Shown here in pieces: positions 11,116 through 23,400 of a DNA stretch of 64,000 nt. This DNA comes from Coniferiporia sulphurascens. Taxonomy: Eukaryota; Basidiomycota; Agaricomycetes; Hymenochaetales; Hymenochaetaceae. Every line of letters starts with the position of its first letter. Positions within the stretch are counted from its first letter, which is position 1. The stretch lies in assembly GCA_002794785.1 (NCBI GenBank), contig NBBA01000018.1, positions 620,001-684,000 of the forward strand, written 5' to 3'. Under the pieces are notes generated by a model. It was not told the DNA's origin. It made no database searches and saw only the letters and a list, made by a program, of their open reading frames with translations. A program made the translations under genes and the position numbers.

Positions 11116-13002
11116 TTAGAACATAGACTGGCGTCTCTGACGCACACATGCTTTTGAAGACGCGGTCGAGTCAGACAGCCTAACGATCGAATCCAAATCG
11201 GAGGGTACTCGCTTAGCGAATGCCGAGCAGGACCAGATACCATCGACGGGAGATAGACAGTCTCGGATTTCTCCCAAAAGCTCGCTCCCCCGTGAAGATA
11301 CTATTGAAGCGGCAAAAGGAAAAGTTCTCATCGCAGAAGGCTCGATGCTCAGCGGAGTCAATTTCGTGATAGTTGGGGCACCTTTCCCACCAAAGCTTCT
11401 CCTCAGGGGCCGGCCAGACAGACGCCTCGGTTTTGTCGCTGCTAAATCTAAGTACTCCACCGAGAAGAACCCAAAACGAGCGTCATCGGATGAGGTGCCT
11501 TTTGGTATGTCTATAAATGGACTGCGGACGACTAATGTCAATTCAGTATGTGTGCTTTTCGGCAGAGAGCTGTTGACTGACACTCTGCAGTTTCCGTCTC
11601 TGTCCGGCTTGTACCGGTCTTACTTCTCGTCGTGATGGCGGTGGGAACAGAGCTGTCTGATTCGCGTTTCTCCTTACCAATCGTCATAGTGAATTCCTCG
11701 GCTCCATCGTCGGCAAAGACGAAATCGTCGTGATCCCTCAGTCTCAAACTTGTCTCTATTCCGGACCCCGGATGAGTTGGACTGAGGGAGGGCGGAAGAA
11801 GTAGGGCCTGTTCCGAGTCTGCTAGGTTCTCAGACTTCGGCATGGGTGCTCTACTAGCCATCTGTACTTGTGACTCCAGTTCGCCAAGGAAGACTACGCC
11901 CGTACCATACTTCAGAATAGGACAAATGGTTTCACTGCCAGGGCTGTCAAACGGAGATGCGACAAAGAGGTCCTCTGCGGAGCCAGGATAGTTAAGGTCG
12001 GTTGTACTTCCTGGAAATATTCTGGAGAGGTACGGGGAATATACGACAAGGTGCAACGTGAATCCCAACTTCGCATAGCCAGTCAGCTGCAATAAAACAT
12101 CGAGTTTAGATTTCTGACCGGTCCTAGCGATCTCAGTTGTCATAAAATTACTCACGATTGCCTTCTGTGTGCGTTCGCTCAAGATGTTTATTCCGGAAAA
12201 AAATCGCAGAATGATTCCAGGGACCTTGTGTCGGCCCCGATAAACCATATGGACACCTTCGTAACTGAGCACAGGAACTTACCCAATAGACTACAGATTC
12301 GGTCCAATTCTTAGCTCTTTGAAATGACCGACCATTTCCCTTTTATAAAAGAAAATAATTAGTGGGTTGTATACTGGATTAAAGCAAACTACCCACGAAG
12401 AACATAAACGCCAGAACTAGAGCCGTTGGTAGCAATTCCTGAAGCTGAACGCTGCTAGCTTTGATAACGCCTATGAGAGAGTTCGGCAAGAAGCGAGCCG
12501 GTACAAGTACGGACTGTTTCAAGTCGATTACAATTGGTATTACCGCCTCAATCATATTCATGGGGCAATCGTTACAGGAAACCCAGTCGTTACGCAGGGC
12601 GTGTTCCATGGGTTCAACTGAGAATGGCCACGCCTGAGTCGGCGATTGGTGTGTGTGCAATGATATCACTTCGCTGTATGACAGTGGAGGGAAATTTTCA
12701 GCCTCGGGGAGCGTGACGTCCGTTTCTTGAATGTGGACGGTAAAATTTGAATGAGGATATGGGTCAAGATGTGCAGTCGAAGATTTGAGGCCGGGGAGCA
12801 TCGCGGAATTGCTAGCGATTATCTTATTCTCACCAGATACGGCTTCAGATGGTCCATATTTCTCCTTCACAAAATCATAGAAAATGGCAGGATACATCCA
12901 AACCTTGGGGATACGGCGACTTCGCGGAAAGGACACCTCCATAATTTGGGCAAGAATAAGGGATGCACTGATGAACGTGGAGAAGATTTCTTGGAAAGGC
13001 AT
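11116..13002 (-). CDS. Hypothetical membrane protein, family not recognised
   Basis: Minus-strand gene of at least four exons; the model is tentative. The first large exon (13002 to about 12395) begins MPFQEIFSTFISASLILAQ, a hydrophobic N-terminus, and ends with a second hydrophobic helix (TALVLAFMFFVGS). A middle exon includes FSGINILSERTQKAI, then after an intron with a clean GTGAGT donor and TTGCAG acceptor, LTGYAKLGFTLHLVVYSP. The acidic and Ser/Pro-rich C-terminal tail crosses a further 57-nt intron (near 11578-11636) and ends RQRRQSMF. It looks like a protein with two or three membrane segments and a long cytosolic tail. The junction near 12280-12395 did not resolve cleanly. No function is proposed. 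Confidence 0.45.
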
Positions 13003-13260
13003 TTCTCAATATAGCTCGTGAAGGAATAAGGTGGCGAAAGTTGCAAAGTTGGGAACACTGTCCAATACTAGCTTGGTGGCAGGCGGCGGATAGTGGCACG
13101 GGCTGATTGCAGGAGAAGTGCGACCTTAAGAGGGTGGGTAAATGACAAGATTCAAGGGGAAGCGAAGGGCGATGTATCGCATATACGAGGAAAGCGCGGT
13201 ACCGCAAGAGTGTTAAGGACAAATGCGAGGGAGAGTGTAGTATGCGAGGTCATGAGCCAT
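13003..13260. other. Upstream region of hypothetical gene
   Basis: Short gap between the hypothetical gene start and the left target-site duplication of the inserted element. It could include a 5' exon of the minus-strand gene, since the duplicated target reads gtgagtaggctgct on that strand, a good donor site. Confidence 0.35.
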
Positions 13261-14395
13261 AGCAGCCTACTCACCATCCCTCCTTGACCTTGAACCACCA
13301 TGATCTCGGGGTTTTCCCACGGTTCACTTGTCTAGTCGACTCACCTTGCACTCATGTGCAACTATACTACACGCAGAGCAGCTTGCCTAGCATGCCTCCT
13401 CCACTTAGTATAGGGTGTGGTCGTCACAAGGACATATGTTGTCCCAGACACCAGAAGGGCTTTTAGGACGGAGGGCCTCAGAAACCAAAAACTCAGACAA
13501 CACTCTGCTTCCTCCAACTCGTCCTCCTCTTCTTAGAGATGGCATTCCACAGTCGTTACCCCCCCACATTTTATGCATACTCGGCATCCGCATGCAACGC
13601 ACCTTTGGACCAAGGGTTGGCTTAGAGGGGGCATGGGCTAGGGGAGGTGAATTCCTTATGGTAAACCAAACCCGCATGCCGGACCCTGTGGATCCTTCAC
13701 ACCTTCACACATTCACACCTGACAAAATCCGAAAACAAACTTACATAAGGGAGGACGGACCGGACCAGCAAAACTCCAGAACACTGACATCACAGCAAAT
13801 CCATTGGATGACACGACACAGCTTCCAATGAAGCTCAATTGTATATCTCATGCGGAGTATAAACGCCAAGGGGAGGTAGACGCCCTTGCCATCCGTCAAG
13901 AACCAGGAATCAGTTGGAACTGCGATGTAGGCCTATAGTTATTACACTGGGTCAACAAGTTATTATCGCCAACATGCCCTCTTCGGGGGGTAGTGGGAAC
14001 TTTCGAGAGCCTCATTGGGAACCTTGTGCATACTTGGGGGGAAGGTTTTATAGGTGGTTTCTGATCTTGACTTCTTCTTTCTCCTCCTTCTCCACTTCCT
14101 AGCTGGTTAAGTTAGTCCTTCCTTAACCCTCATAACGTTTAAAGCCCAGAAACTTCGTAATTTGCAGTTGCTCCTCCACACCCACAATTCGGAATCACTT
14201 CTGTGTATTTAGCCTTAGGAGATCTGTGGTCAACCTCACTAATCCTGGCACCGCGCCTTTCCTATGTTCTGCATTTGCTTATTAATGTAGCTAGTCTATA
14301 TAGCGATGTAGGGTTGACGGATATAGCGGTATATAAATATTAGATTTAAAAATAAAAAAATAAATAAAATAAAATAAAAAAAGCAGCCTACTCAC
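13261..14395 (+). mobile_element. Retroelement-like insertion with A-rich tail and 14-bp target-site duplication
   Basis: The sequence agcagcctactcac occurs at 13261-13274 and again at 14382-14395. The 1107 bp between end with an A-rich tail (14345-14381, runs of A broken by T) directly against the right copy. A target-site duplication plus a 3' A-rich tail is the signature of target-primed reverse transcription, so this is a non-LTR element or a nonautonomous retroposon inserted in plus orientation. No reverse transcriptase, endonuclease or long open frame was seen inside, so it is either a 5'-truncated LINE tail or a SINE-like or processed element. The perfect duplication suggests a fairly recent insertion. 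Confidence 0.75.
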
Positions 14396-14925
14396 GTGAC
14401 TTGTGACAAGTCGCGCAACCCCCACCAAAATCATAAGAAATGTACTTCAAAGGTCTGACTGAAGAGATTTATGAGTAAGAATTATAAGCCTTCCGCTTCC
14501 GCTAACTTACAGTACGAATTCTGACTTATCACTTCCCAAAATCTGCATAGGGTCCGAAAGGATGCGTGCGTACAAGCAAGCTTGTGAAACAATGCTTTGT
14601 AAAGTCGCCTGTAGTCTGAATCCGTGCGCTACAATGGCCGTTCTCCGTCAGTCAGGGCAATCACCGAGTTGCGCAGGGGGTGGCGGAAATTGGAACGCTT
14701 GAGCAGACAAAGTCAACAGCCCTTCCACCGAATAAACCAGTGAACCGCTGGCGAGTCTGAGTATCCCATTGCACGGCTGTATTCTCTAAAAAGATCCTTG
14801 TTCTATATGGGACTACGCTTACAAACTTATTCTTGACGTGAACAAAACGAATGAATTTCCAAAGGCAGAGCACGAACAGAGAAAACTTACAAAATACATG
14901 AAAGGGTCTTGACTTTTGCCTTCAC
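14396..14925. other. Intergenic between insertion and Tda10-like gene
   Basis: About 530 bp without a recognised gene. It is the 3' flank of the minus-strand kinase gene. Confidence 0.5.
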
Positions 14926-16075
14926 TCAGAATGTATCAACCGACAGTAAATCGCGGTTCTCGTCAATTGAGATCTTAAGCCCATTTCCCAGCCAAGCTGG
15001 GAGTTGTTTAGAGCCTGATTTGTCGATGTATCCATGCTCAATGCCATCCGAAAAGAAGACATATCCTGGAATGTATCGATCAACGAACCTGAGGGCAGTC
15101 AGTAAGTTTAGTATGTCAGAGTTTTTAAGTGGGGAAAACTTACGTCTTCACTTGATCGTCTGTCATACCCTTTCCGCCGTTCTTGGCCTTCATATTGTGC
15201 TCTTGCTGGAGTCGCCATTTGTATATCAGCGAAAATGGCGTCGATTCTGAAGGTTTGACCTGTAATAATCCCTCGCGTCAGAACAAAAATTGCTAAATGG
15301 TCAATGTACCTACCTGAACAAAAGCATTGAAAAATGACCACCACTCGACATAATCCCACAGGTTCGCATTTATTTCTATAATATTCTCTTTATTGAAGGA
15401 TTTGATATCAAGTATGCCGTCGAGGTCCGGTATTGGCTGGGTGTGTCGTCTGTCTACCTCACTTTCTTCGATTGGGCAGAACCCGACGCACCACCCTTCG
15501 AAAAGGACGACGTCCAGCGGAGGTTGTACAACGACCCCATTATCCACGCGATCTCCCTGTCCATCGAACAGGCTCTTTTCAAAGGCTGGAAATCGCACAG
15601 TTAGATCTGAGTCCGATCTAGTGCTTGTATCCTCGTTTATCGCTTTGAGCTCTTGCAGGAGTTCAGAACCAAGAGGCACGTCGTGTGTACCTGGCTGACC
15701 TCTGCCAGCAAGCAGTGCGTTATGAGGATGCGCAGCGGCGACTGTCTTAAGCCCAGAATGAGGAAGATATAGGTCGTCGATAGAGAGGACGGCGACGGCG
15801 AGGTTGTGAGGCTGCGCGCTGAGCACCGTTCGGAGCTGCGAGGTCAGGAATGTTTTACCTGTAGATAAAAATGCATATAAAATGAGAAACCACGTCATGT
15901 TGAGCAGCGATGTTAATGACCTACCCGATCCCTGCGGTCCTTGGAAGGCAACAAAGAGCGGCGGTGTAGGTTTCCGATGACCCGCGTCTGCCGACGTGGC
16001 CAAACGGTGACGCTCAAGACACGTCTTAACATGCCTCACTATTGGCGCAATAGTAGCAGGAAGAGAATCGGCCAT
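14926..16075 (-). CDS. P-loop kinase, Tda10/D-glycerate 3-kinase-like
   Basis: Minus-strand gene of four exons. From MADSLPATIAPIV, the P-loop FQGPQGSG|KTFLTSQL is split by an intron between Gly and Lys. Next come VLSIDDLYLPHSGL (Walker B-like Asp pair), AGRGQPGTHD and VVLFEGWCVGF, all typical of the yeast Tda10 (YGR205W) and plant glycerate kinase group. Later exons give VKPSESTPFSLIYKWRLQQE and then RYIPGYVFFSDGI, ending SVDTF. The family binds ATP and resembles uridine and pantothenate kinases; the substrate in fungi is uncertain, with glycerate one candidate. An in-frame ATG nine bases upstream (16084) is an equally possible start. All key motifs are intact. Confidence 0.88.
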
Positions 16076-16084
16076 CCGTATCAT

Positions 16085-16535
16085 CCAAGAGGACGCAAGA
16101 AGGGATGGCACGACTGTATAAGCCGCATAAATGTAGAAGAGCAAATCTGCACATGCAGTCCTGTGATCCCTCAATCCGGCCCGCCGAACTTCGACTGGTT
16201 TTTGCTTGCCGTTGCGTAACACAAATGGCCCAGTAGATAATCGGGTTGTCGACTGAGGTCCTCTGGTGAGTTCATGATACGCAGGATGGTAAAAAATCTT
16301 TAAGTAGAAGACAAAAGGACGGGCCAGGGACGACTTTGACCGCAAAAATCCGAGTCGGTCTTGTAAACACGTGCGTTTACGCGACGCGTTCAACTTCAAC
16401 TTTACTGTCGCGTCGAGTACGAACCACCACGGTGACTGATACTTATAAAGACCGCGGCCGATACCCATCGGCGTTGGTACTTACTCCAGATTCTGGAGGG
16501 GACGTTGTTGAACAATCGATCCTGCATGATACATC
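16085..16535. other. Divergent promoter region
   Basis: About 450 bp between divergently transcribed kinase and AAA-ATPase-like genes. No gene recognised. Confidence 0.5.
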
Positions 16536-18968
16536 ATGGAACGCTCCGGAAGTCTTGGACGTGTCAATGCCATCCTTAAGGACGAACGGTTCGGTTCTGC
16601 GTTATCAGACTTCAGGCGAAGAGCGGAATCGTGTATTCTTGTCGATAAAACTCAGGCCATTGTGGACTTTCTCACCGTAAAACGGCCCTTGCACTGCATC
16701 CTCCGTCCTCGTCGTAGCGGGAAGTCTACGCTACTTACTATGTTTCAGTACGTACAAGTTGTTTTCTAAAAAAAATTTCTAAATTGATTGACACATTCCC
16801 CTCATGAATAGAACCTTCTTTGAGGACGAAAATCCAGAAGGCAATCAAACAAAAAGAAACCTGTTTAAAGATCTCAAACTCAAAATTTATACCCATCCGA
16901 CTTTCAAGTCCCATTTTGCTAAATATACCGTAATCTATATGGACCTTTCGGTATGTTCAGCTCCAAACGCCCTTAGCTATGGCTGATTCTGTTATACTTT
17001 AGATTGTGAGAGCTTCTACTGATAAGGAGGAGTTCGAAGACAGCTTTTCCTTCCGACTACGTAACGAAATTGTGCGACACGATGATCTTGGTCACTTCGC
17101 CAATGTGGTCGATCCAACGGATTTAAATTTGATTGAAAAAATGACAGGCCTGCAAGACAGCAGCGGACTAGTGCTTGAGACGGCATTATTAAATCTTAGT
17201 CGAATCTTGCATCAATCGACCGGCCACGAGGTTTTGATTCTAGTCGATGAATATGACACGCCAGTTAATTATGCCGCGAACCAGGAAATGTATTCATATG
17301 TCAGTCAAGTTAAGCCTAAGACCAATAGCCAGCGTGCAAGTTTCTTACGCTCTTGCCTCCCTTGTGTTTTTCTATAGGCCGAACAGTTTCTTCGTCGGAT
17401 GCTTGGCACATTCCTCGGGTATGGTGCTCCAGGATAGCACACCCACTGACTAACGCTCTCACATATCAGAAAATGCAACACATCTTCGGCGCCCTTCTTG
17501 TCGGAATCCTTCATTGTCAACGGACTAGTTTTCTGTCTGGTGTCCCAGTTTTTCAAGTAAGTAAAAGACACATTGTTTGAGAAAACCGTCGCGAATGAAC
17601 AAAGTTTAGATTTATCCACTTGAATCTAAACCGTTGCTCTATGGCGATGCTTGTCTATTTAATGAAGATGAAGTACATCGCCTCTTCGACCATGTGAAGG
17701 TGAAGATAGACTTCCGTCTCAACCTCCCAATTTCAAGTCAACTTATTTTATCCTTATTCCAGTCACTACATCCGGTATTACTTCTATCCACTTCCAAGCA
17801 CTTGGGTCGACTTTTAATCGTTGCGAGGCTAGGACCTCCCTTTCTCCTTTGAGCAGATGAAGCGGTTCTATGGGGCCCATCCGGATGCCACGGGAAAATT
17901 GTACAGTCCCTGGACTATTTGCCGCGCTTTTGAATCGCAAAGACTAGGTACCCACTGGAACGATTCAGGTGAGCCATACTCCTAGTCAGTAAAGAAATCC
18001 CGCGTTTAGTCAGACCGATGAGGACCCGGCTATTTCCTCATTAAACATCTGTTCGATGCTGGACGACAATTTCAAAAGACCCTCTGTGCATTACTCGGCG
18101 GGAATTTAGTCAAACTGACATTCCGTGACCGAATATGTCTCTTGTCAGGCTTTTTCTTCTTACAAAAAACTAAACTCATTAGGTTCTAGATCAAATAGCA
18201 AATTAAGCGAATCCGACCTGTTCGGAACTGCTATATTATTCCGGATATCTCATGGAAGTCGTAAGAATGCAAAAACTGTTCTTTGATGATTTTGTGCCTA
18301 TGTGAACGACCCTCGACTCTAGCAGCCAAAATTATTCGGGGTTCCCGACGTTGAAGTCCAAGCAGCTTACGTGATATAGATTTCTCGTCATGCCTTGTCT
18401 TTCCGGGAATACGCCCCAATGCTACGGCTGTTGTGAACGCTGCTCTGGATGGCTCTATTGCAAAATTCTGTGCCGAATTTCGGAGGTGTTTCGTAGAAGA
18501 GCATTTTGCTGTTGTGCGCCATCGGAAATCGCTCGACGTGAACAGGCTCTTAATTCTTGGGGTGTTGGCGGCCGCTCGGCGCGCTTCAATTCATTTTGAA
18601 GTCCTCCGTCATCCCGAGCCTGCCGATTTGGTATTGAGTTTCTACGACAATCATTCCAAAATTGCCGTCATTATTATACTCGCTTCGGATGACTCTGTAT
18701 CCAAACTCCCACCTGGAAAGACATCGAAACATACTCTCTCCGATGCTAAATTTGAGGCATTGAGCTCCCAGCCCCCCAAAACATCTCGTCCCTTCGTATT
18801 TTTCGTATCGTACCGCGCGATCAGAATTTTAGCATTTCCCGTCCCTTCGGGTAGGAGTCGTAGATATGACAAAGGAACAGGTAATACAGGCGCTCTCAGG
18901 TCTCCGAGTCGCGCCCTCACGATGCGATGCAATACATACTCCCCTTGCCCGATAAAACGGAGACTCTA
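16536..18968 (+). pseudogene. AAA-ATPase-like / PD-(D/E)XK nuclease-like protein, probably decayed
   Basis: The N-terminal exon (MERSGSLGRVNAILKDERFG) holds CILVDKTQAIVDFL and a Walker A, RPRRSGKSTLL. Later exons give HEVLILVDEYDTPVNYA (Walker B), PLLYGDACLFNEDEVHRLF, GKLYSPWTICRAFES, ELLYYSGYLMEV and a C-terminal region with PADLVLSFYDNHSKIAVII. This order matches the AAA-ATPase_like plus DUF1703/PDDEXK_9 architecture, common in some fungi and bacteria. Two places do not splice in frame: near 17430-17465, where flanking exons differ in phase, and near 18370, where a stop interrupts AAYVI. In the nuclease fold the expected E-x-K strand reads IIILAS, so the active site also looks lost. The cellular role of the family is unknown. 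Confidence 0.65.
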
Positions 18969-19586
18969 ATCTGTTCGGGAGACGAAGCCATGCGATTGTG
19001 TTTAGTTGGCGTGATTTTGATAACTAGTTGCCCGTGAGGAATAAACCATATGTTTGGTTGGGCGTGTCGTTTGGCTCCCCCGCCGGGCCCGTGCACTTTG
19101 AGTAACCGACAATCACTGCCTGTGCTTGTTGTATTTTTCAAAGGCCAAGAGAGAAAATGCACAGACCGGATTCTAACATTGCCACTCTGCTCATCACATT
19201 TGAGAACGAGGTGTTTGAGAACGTGGATACATGTTAGATATCTATAGATGATCACGGCTGCATTCGGCAAGCGTATGAGCCGCACAGCCTCCGAGCCAGG
19301 GCCGCAGGCGGCAGACCGAACCGCAGTGGGCCGTGTCCCTGCTCGCTGTCCGCAACGACCAGACACTGCCCGTGATCCCATTCCACAAAGGGTTTCTACG
19401 CCCGTAACGTGTCCCTGCGTATCTCCGGCACCGACCACAACGTGTTCATAACGTACTCCGAGTCGGCCCCTCCATCCCAGACCGCAAATCGCTAGGACAC
19501 GTCACTCAAACTAGAACGCGTCGTTCAAGAACAAAAACAAACCGAAAAAGCTCGCTCTTAAACCGAGTCCGTTCGTCGAGTCGAAA
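18969..19586. other. Upstream region of RER1
   Basis: About 620 bp between the decayed AAA-like gene and RER1. No further gene was recognised. It should contain the RER1 promoter. Confidence 0.5.
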
Positions 19587-20547
19587 ATGATGTCCTCTAG
19601 CGATGCAGGTTCAGGCGGTATGAGCCTTGGGCCTCTACAGCCGCTCAAGACGCACTACACGCGATTGTCTAGACAGTATCGCCAGCTGCTCGACCGCGCC
19701 GCGCCGCATCTCGCGTACCGCTGGCTCGGAACCGCCGGTCTCCTGTCCGTGTTCATGCTACGCATCCTTTTTGCGCAAGCTGTGAGTCCCATTAGCAGTT
19801 GTTGATCTCGTCTTTCGTCTGCTGACAGTACTTTGTGCGATAGTGGTATATTGGTGCGAGTTTTCTTTCTTTCTCCCTCTCCGTTGCTGAACGCTCAATT
19901 GCTGACGTCTGTACGGTTTTTGTCGCACAGTTTGCTGTACGTTACCTCTTCCTCCCGGTCCTATATGTAGCCATCACTAACCCGACCTCCAGACGCACTA
20001 GGCATCTACCTCCTGAACCTGCTACTCGCGTTCCTGCAGCCCAAATTCGACCCATCGCTCGAGGCCGACCTCGCCGCAGACGAGATCGAAGAAGGTGGCG
20101 CCGAGACAATGCCTTCACTCCCCTCGCAGAAAGACGACGAGTTCCGGCCGTTCGTGCGCCGACTCCCTGAGTGGAACTTCTGGTGCGCACAGACTCGTCT
20201 TTATCTCTGCATTCGGTTTCTAAGACTTCATGATGTGCAGGCTCTCTTCGACCCGCTCCACATTTGTCGCACTCCTCTGCACGCTCTCCGAGTCGTTCGA
20301 TATCCCTGTATACTGGCCGATCCTTGTCGTCTACTTCTGCATCCTTTTCGCGCTCACTATGCGGCGACAGATTCAGTGCGTAGTCTCTCCTAACTCTGTT
20401 TCGCGGCTACACGTTTCTTGCGTGCCACGTCACCTTTTCCTCAATTTGGTCCGGTTCTGACAAAACGATGTCATCGACAGGCACATGATCAAGTATAAAT
20501 ACATCCCCTTCGACTTTGGGCGTAAAGTGCGGTACGGCTCGAAATGA
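19587..20547 (+). CDS. RER1: RER1, Golgi-to-ER retrieval receptor
   Basis: Six exons (19587-19781, 19846-19855, 19931-19936, 19993-20182, 20241-20375, 20481-20547) join in frame to 200 aa. RER1 is a four-helix membrane protein of the early Golgi that returns escaped ER membrane proteins in COPI vesicles. Visible hallmarks are HYTRLSRQYRQLLDR, HLAYRWLGT, WYIVCYALGIYLLNLLLAFL, QPKFDPSLEADL, DDEFRPFVRRLPEWNFW, PVYWPILVVYF and the C-terminus IKYKYIPFDFGRKVRYGSK. Exon 2 is 10 nt and exon 3 only 6 nt; both are needed to read WYIVCY. Length matches the family. Confidence 0.95.
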
Positions 20548-22379
20548 GCGCCACGTCGTCCGGGGAGGAGACTTGATACCTTTATTCCGTTCAGGCTGTT
20601 TTTTTTCTCTTACTTAACTCAGGCAGGTCGTCATGGTAGGGTACGTGCGCCGGGGCGGGAGTTCCGAGCTTGTAACATGAGCGACCTAGTTTTAGATCTA
20701 ATTCTATGCTATGCTATTATCCTATTTTGACTTGTGTCCTGCTTTCTGCCGTTAAGGGGGGGGGAACCACCACGAAAAAAAGCGGGAGAGTTACTGTAAC
20801 CGATATTCTCTGATCCTGAAGCTCTCCGTAATAAATATAACATATAGTGGACTCCAGACGGAAGAATGGGGACCAGGCTGTTGCCAGCTTTACGCCGGCT
20901 CAGCCTGAGAGAGCTAACTGGTCCTTAGTTCAGGCATAGATAGGTATCGACATGAGTCTGTAAATAAATGGAGTAATTAGTTGATATGCCACAGAATGCC
21001 GAAGCTTACTTACAGTACCTGTCGGCATTGAACAAGTTGTTTGTGACGTACTAGTACTCTCCTTCAACTTGAAGGAGGCGCGTCGGATAAAGCACGGGAT
21101 GACCACGTAGCTCTCTAAGAATACATTACTTATGAAGAACAAGCCCAGGTATTACGGCACAAGGTACTTTGGCAAAATACGTTTATGACGGTTGCTTGCG
21201 AGGTCCGATTCTAGTGTGATCACCAAATGTTCCTGATTGTGCTACTAGTATAAGCACGTTTATAGAGCATTCAGTGACGATCATACAATCACGGATACCC
21301 ACAGGTCTTCATCACTACTCTGTATGTACATGTAAGTATATATGTCAGTATCACACTAGCTTCTTGTTTGGGGCACAGCTTGATGATTCCTTGCAAGCCC
21401 CCCGAGATGAAGACCGAGACGACATTTGAGCAATCTCGATGGCTAGCTATAGCGAGTGAAACGTAAAAAGGAAGATTGTTGTCATACGGGCGGGTGTTTC
21501 GCAAGATGGTTGGGAACAATGGTCCCTATGCACCAATGATTTATCACCCTTCCTCTGCACTGGTACCCGCTATGGTATGGATCAGTTCAGTGCCACGACG
21601 AGAAGCATAAAAACCACAGATGCCTCAAATCAGGATTCAGCGCCCTCAAGCAGTCTTCCCTTCTACATACACGTCCTGCCTTCCTCGCAGCGTCCCATCT
21701 CTTTGACAGCCCAAGTGCCGCTATTCTCAGGCAACCCGTCTTGCGTCTGGCACGAAGACAAATAGCGGTAGGATACGGGTACTTCTTCTGTAAAAAACAA
21801 TGGCTCAACACATAGCAGATACTATGAGGGCATACTCTCACATCATCGTGGTTCTTCTCTGCTCACTTATCGGCGCATACTCGTTTCCCATAGTGAGTGT
21901 TCTGCATTTTGCAAGCGAATCATGAACAAGAGATTGAAAGCGCCTCCCGGACTCCAGGGGAAAATACCGAAGCACGTCCGAGCCCATCCTGATGAAGTTA
22001 TAGGCCCGCGTCTTCCTTACGGCTTCGGATGCGACGACACTGTGGTGTCATGCATTAACAAGTAGCAGTCGTGACTCCTAGTAGAATTCCGGTAGATTAA
22101 CAGAGTCAGTGTTCAGTTTGGGACCCAGTGTCAACGAGTAGATTCTCAGGTAGTCCCACTACAGTTTTTTTTCATAAAGCGAAACAATGTCAATGTAGAA
22201 CACGATGTATATTTCGCGTTAAAGGATATGAGTCTGTCTTGATGATAGATGTGGAAGCAACCGTCTACCGTCCACCGTTCGTTCCCAGTCGAGACTTAAG
22301 GTGTTTTCAAGAGTATTATTCGTACAAGGATCACATGATAAGCGGTACGGAACCGCACCACGGCGCGTATTGCGCCGGC
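20548..22379. other. Long intergenic region, no gene recognised
   Basis: About 1.8 kb between RER1 and the reductase gene, whose transcription converges. Open frames are short and lack codon or motif signals on both strands. A run of G (about 20756-20763) and scattered short repeats were noted. No transposon ends were seen. Confidence 0.5.
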
Positions 22380-23400
22380 TCACAGCACGAATGGGATCAC
22401 CGCGCGCCGCTCTTTGGGGTACGCGTCTCCGAACTTCGCGTGGTACCACCGGTGGCCGCGATATGCGCGCGGCGTCATTAAGAGCACCTCCGCAAAGACA
22501 AACAGCCAGGGCGGCGCCGTGCCTGTGAGTCCTGCGAGGCCCAGGTGGAGCGCGGGCAGTGGCGCGGCCGCGAGCGCGTAGCCGGTCCACTCCGCCCACT
22601 CGCAGAGGTAGTTCGGGTACGACACGAAGCGGTAGAGGTACCCACGCGGAATACCATAATGCGGGCGCGCCGGTGCACTGTCCTTATCACTCTTGTTCTT
22701 GTTCTCATCCTCCTTCGCCGCCTTCGCCTGCGCGTCGCGCCGTAGGTTCAGGAGAACCTCATCATGCAAGACGTTGCCCGCGAAGCCCGCAGCCCACAAT
22801 ACGAGGGCCGGCCAAAAAAGCGTGCGGCCATGCGCACTAGAGAGGAACGCGGCGCACGCGGGTGAGGAGAGGTACGCGCCCATGAGCGAGCCGTTGACGG
22901 TGTTGAAGACGACCGCGGCGAGCGGGACGATGGCGTGCGACTTGGAGCGGCCCGGCGAACGCAGGGGCGAGATCAGCGCGCGGTTCGCGTAGTGCACGAG
23001 GTAGAGCAGCGCGAGGAGCGTTCGTGGATCGCGGAGGTTTGTTAGGTGAGGTGCAGTAGAGGCGTCACGGGAGAGAGGGGCGTGTAGGAGCGCGTATAGG
23101 AAGGTCAGCGGGGAGACGAGCTCCATGACAATCCATGACTTTATGCCTGCGTTCTGCGTGTTCGGATCACATAGCACACACTTGTAGAATTAGCGGCGCA
23201 CCATCGAGCTGCAGCCAGCTGTCGTTGGCGAGTGCGAAACGACCAAACGGTGCGTCGATAAAGAGCGTGGCGACGCTGATGACGGGCGGCGTCAACGCAT
23301 ACCACTTGCAAACTTCTGTTAAATGGCCAGTCCACATGAATCTTGTACTTTCACCGACAGAAGGTAAAATGGTACCTTTGTAAAGCTCATTAACCCTCAT
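22380..23400 (-). CDS. 3-oxo-5-alpha-steroid 4-dehydrogenase family membrane reductase
   Basis: Three exons (23400-23376, 23315-23202, 23146-22380) give 301 aa, starting MRVNELYKEVCKWYAL. Several hydrophobic helices follow (VISVATLFIDAPFGRF, ELVSPLTFLYALL, residues around HYANRALISPLR). The C-terminal domain carries the family signature: GIPRGYLYRFVSYPNYLCEW, then RAYRGHRWYHAKFGDAYPK and the end VIPFVL. These ER membrane enzymes reduce a double bond next to a keto or acyl group using NADPH; members act on steroids, polyprenols or very-long-chain enoyl-CoA. The exact substrate cannot be read here. The HYANRALI motif matches the SRD5A1/2 branch rather than the Tsc13 branch. The model is intact. 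Confidence 0.88.
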
